A stretch of 64,000 nt of DNA from CAVTGO01 sp963734275. GTDB lineage: Bacteria > Actinomycetota > UBA4738 > HRBIN12. The stretch lies in contig CAVTGO010000013.1 of the NCBI GenBank assembly GCA_963734275.1, positions 434,001-498,000 of the forward strand, read 5' to 3'. The translations under genes were made by a program, and so were the position numbers. Below, one piece after another: positions 62,169 through 64,000 of the stretch; positions within the stretch are counted from its first letter, which is position 1; each line of letters begins with the position of its first letter. The notes under the pieces are model-generated. The model was not told where the DNA came from. It saw only the letters and a program-made list of their open reading frames with translations, and did no database searches.

Positions 62169-63536
62169 CTACGGGCGTGACCGGTGCGCGAGGAATTCCA
62201 GGAAATCGCTGCGCGTGAGCACCCCGAGGGCCTGTCCGGCCTTGACGACCAGGACCGCGGGTCCGTGCTGGAGCGCCTCGAAGGCGACCTCCACCGGCTC
62301 GTCGAATTCCACCATCGAGATGGGTGGCCCCATCACCTCGGCTATGTCGGCCTGCAGCGCGTCGGGGTCGCGGAAGATCCGGTCCAGCAAGGCGCTCTCG
62401 CGGATCGAGCCGACGAACTGGGCCACGTCCATCGACGTCTCGCGGACGACCGGCGCCTGCGAGATCGAGTATTCCTGGAGGACATCGATCGCCTGACGCA
62501 CCTTGTCGCGGGCATTCACCGTGACGAGCGGTGGGACCTCGCCGTGTCGAGCCGACAGGACCTCCTCGACGCGCACCACCTCGGGGCGCTCCATCAGCCC
62601 GTACTGGAGCAGCCACGTATCGGAGTAGACCTTCGACAGGTAGTTGCGGCCGGTGTCGGGTAGGAGCACGACGACGACCTTGGACTCGTCCAGGTCTTGC
62701 GCTACCTCGAGGGCCGCGACGACGGCGGTGCCCGAGGAGCTCCCGACCAAGATCCCCTCCTCGCGGGTGATGCGTCGCGCCATCCGGAACGCGTCGCGGT
62801 CGGAGACCCGCACGTACCGATCGACGAGCGACGGGTCGAACGTGGCCGGCCAGAAGTCCTCGCCGATGCCCTCGGTGAGGTAGGGGTGGACGTCGCCCGA
62901 GTAGAGCGAGCCTTCCGGGTCGGCTCCGACGACGAGCATGTCCGGATCTTGCTCCTTCAGGTACCGGGCGGTGCCGGTGATCGTTCCGCCGGTCCCGACG
63001 CCCACCACGAGCGCGTCCACATTCCCGTCGGTCTGTCGCCAGATCTCGGGGCCGGTCGTCTGGTAATGGGCCGCGGGGTTCTCGGGATTGAAGTACTGGT
63101 TCGGCTGGAACGCGCCCGGGATCTCCTCGGTGAGCCGGTCGGCGACCCGGTAGTACGACTCGGGCGACTCGGGGGCGACCGCGGTCGGGGTGATCACGAC
63201 CTCGGCGCCGTAAGCCCGTAGCAGCGAGATCTTCTCCTGGCTCATCTTGTCCGGCATCACGAAGATGCACTTGTAGCCGCGGATCGCCGCCGCGATCGCG
63301 AGTCCGTGGCCTGTGTTGCCAGACGTCGGCTCCACGATCGTCCCCCCGGGACGGAGCAGCCCCTCGCGCTCCGCGGCCTCGATCATCCGAAGGCCGATCC
63401 GGTCCTTGACGCTGCCGCCGGGGTTCAGCATCTCGAGCTTGGCGAGGACGGCGGGCCGGACCCCTCGCGTGACCTTGTGGAGGCGGACGAGCGGGGTGTC
63501 GCCCACCGCGTCCAGGAACGAGTCGAGCACCTCCAC
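62169..63536 (-). CDS. cbs: Cystathionine beta-synthase with CBS domain pair
   Basis: 455 residues. PLP fold: MLNPGGSVKDRIGLRM (PLP Lys), PTSGNTGHGLAIAAA, VVGVGTGGTITGTARYLK, SSSGTAVVAALEVAQ. Two CBS motifs near the C-terminus (about 340-450) may bind adenosyl ligands. Makes cystathionine from serine and homocysteine. First gene of the cbs-DUF429-cgl unit. GTG start with GGGGGAGAGGA site. Confidence 0.94.
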   Translation of the reverse strand: MEVLDSFLDAVGDTPLVRLHKVTRGVRPAVLAKLEMLNPGGSVKDRIGLRMIEAAEREGLLRPGGTIVEPTSGNTGHGLAIAAAIRGYKCIFVMPDKMSQEKISLLRAYGAEVVITPTAVAPESPESYYRVADRLTEEIPGAFQPNQYFNPENPAAHYQTTGPEIWRQTDGNVDALVVGVGTGGTITGTARYLKEQDPDMLVVGADPEGSLYSGDVHPYLTEGIGEDFWPATFDPSLVDRYVRVSDRDAFRMARRITREEGILVGSSSGTAVVAALEVAQDLDESKVVVVLLPDTGRNYLSKVYSDTWLLQYGLMERPEVVRVEEVLSARHGEVPPLVTVNARDKVRQAIDVLQEYSISQAPVVRETSMDVAQFVGSIRESALLDRIFRDPDALQADIAEVMGPPISMVEFDEPVEVAFEALQHGPAVLVVKAGQALGVLTRSDFLEFLAHRSRP

Positions 63537-63691
63537 GCGCGTCCTCTCCCCCGAACCACGATCCTCCGGCCGGCCCGTCGGTCCGGCGGGTCCCTATCGT
63601 CCCACGAACCGTGGTGCCTGCGGTGCTCCAGCGGCTTGAGTACCGGGGGTATCCTGCCGATTCCCAACCCATGGAAGCGGAGCTCCTGCCT

Positions 63692-64000
63692 ATGTCGAGC
63701 GACGAGCCCAGCGCGCCGGCCCCAGAGGCGGCGATCGGCGGGACGGTCCTGGTCGTCGACGACGACCCGTTCATCGCCCGCCTGCTCGAGATCGAGCTGC
63801 GCGCGGCCGGGTTCGACGTCCGCGTGGCAGGGGACGGGGAGCGGGCGATGGAGCTCGCGCGGGAGTCCTGCCCGGAGCTGGTCCTCGCCGACGTGATGAT
63901 GCCGAACATGGACGGCTTCGAGCTCACGAAGCAGCTCCGGCAGGACAGCCGGACGGCCACGGCCAGCGTGATCATGCTCACCGCCCGCGGTCTGTCCGCC
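63692..64000 (+). CDS. Response regulator receiver, partial (runs off the window)
   Basis: At least 103 residues. VLVVDDDPFIARLLEIEL, the phosphorylated Asp in LVLADVMMPNMDGFEL and the Thr/Ala of VIMLTARGLS are present; no output domain is visible before the end. ATG at 63692 has a GGAG site 9 bases upstream; an in-frame ATG at 63671 is an alternative. TATCCT at 63650-63655 may be its -10. Confidence 0.9.
   Translation, partial: MSSDEPSAPAPEAAIGGTVLVVDDDPFIARLLEIELRAAGFDVRVAGDGERAMELARESCPELVLADVMMPNMDGFELTKQLRQDSRTATASVIMLTARGLSA

Noticed and set aside
1..64000. tRNA, rRNA, insertion sequences, phage genes
   Set aside because: I looked for tRNA T-loop sequences, transposase-like proteins and integrase-like proteins and found none. 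A sensitive tRNA search was not possible here.

Overview
The window is a single stretch of very GC-rich DNA (about 70% by eye) from a deep-branching actinobacterium. Signs of this are a neighbouring set of the DUF3090, SCO1664 and MSMEG_4193 families, a 7Fe ferredoxin, F420-type oxidoreductases, a MutT1-like Nudix/SixA protein beside ppk, and many GTG starts. Many genes have a TANNNT -10 element 6-9 bases before the start codon, which predicts leaderless transcripts. I see no tRNA, rRNA, CRISPR array, insertion sequence or prophage. Genes are tightly packed, with repeated ATGA/GTGA overlaps and three convergent pairs that share a CTAG stop.

Layout. 1-8.9 kb: the 3' part of pheA, a PQQ-type propeller protein, a rhomboid protease, two lipoproteins, an ECF sigma factor coupled to a DNA alkyltransferase, the SCO1664/DUF3090/phosphomutase trio, and the phosphate sensor kinase phoR. 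8.9-20.4 kb: a phosphate and polyphosphate island. It has a PHO box, pstS-pstC-pstA-pstB-phoU-phoB, then ppk, a CYTH-CHAD protein, a Nudix-SixA protein and ppx. 20.4-28.8 kb: GNAT, corA, a secreted lysozyme-like protein, ispH, a two-gene PhoU/TrkA_C plus SLC41-type Mg transporter unit, a HhH glycosylase, a CGNR regulator and two small ORFs. 28.8-35 kb: a cyanophycin island: a cysteine-free IscA-like protein, cphB, cphA, a TraR/DksA protein, and a second CphA-like ligase that lacks the ATP-grasp domain. 35-43.6 kb: MFS, then a catabolic island for GABA, putrescine or lysine (gabT, pucR, two aldehyde dehydrogenases, a saccharopine dehydrogenase-like protein) with three related palindromic operators. 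43.6-55.2 kb: hydrolase, LLM oxidoreductase, ferredoxin, a GAF/4xPAS histidine kinase, a FrhB-like Fe-S protein, cupredoxin, ErpA, a pyridine nucleotide-disulfide oxidoreductase, an M20 peptidase, Nudix, a CoA-binding protein and small proteins. 55.3-60.1 kb: ECF sigma, anti-sigma and two lipoproteins. 60.2-63.5 kb: cbs, DUF429 and cystathionine gamma-lyase. The window ends inside a response regulator.

How the genes fit together: low phosphate sensed by PhoR/PhoB through the PHO box should raise Pst uptake. The downstream genes make, bind and degrade polyphosphate. The cyanophycin island stores nitrogen and the gabT-pucR island breaks down amines, so the window covers phosphorus and nitrogen storage.

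Caution: at least eight single-base frameshifts fall in the first 18.7 kb (pheA, PQQ protein, phoR, pstA, phoB three times, Nudix-SixA), and I found none in the remaining 45 kb. They interrupt genes whose other frame continues the family match exactly, so assembly error is more likely than gene decay.
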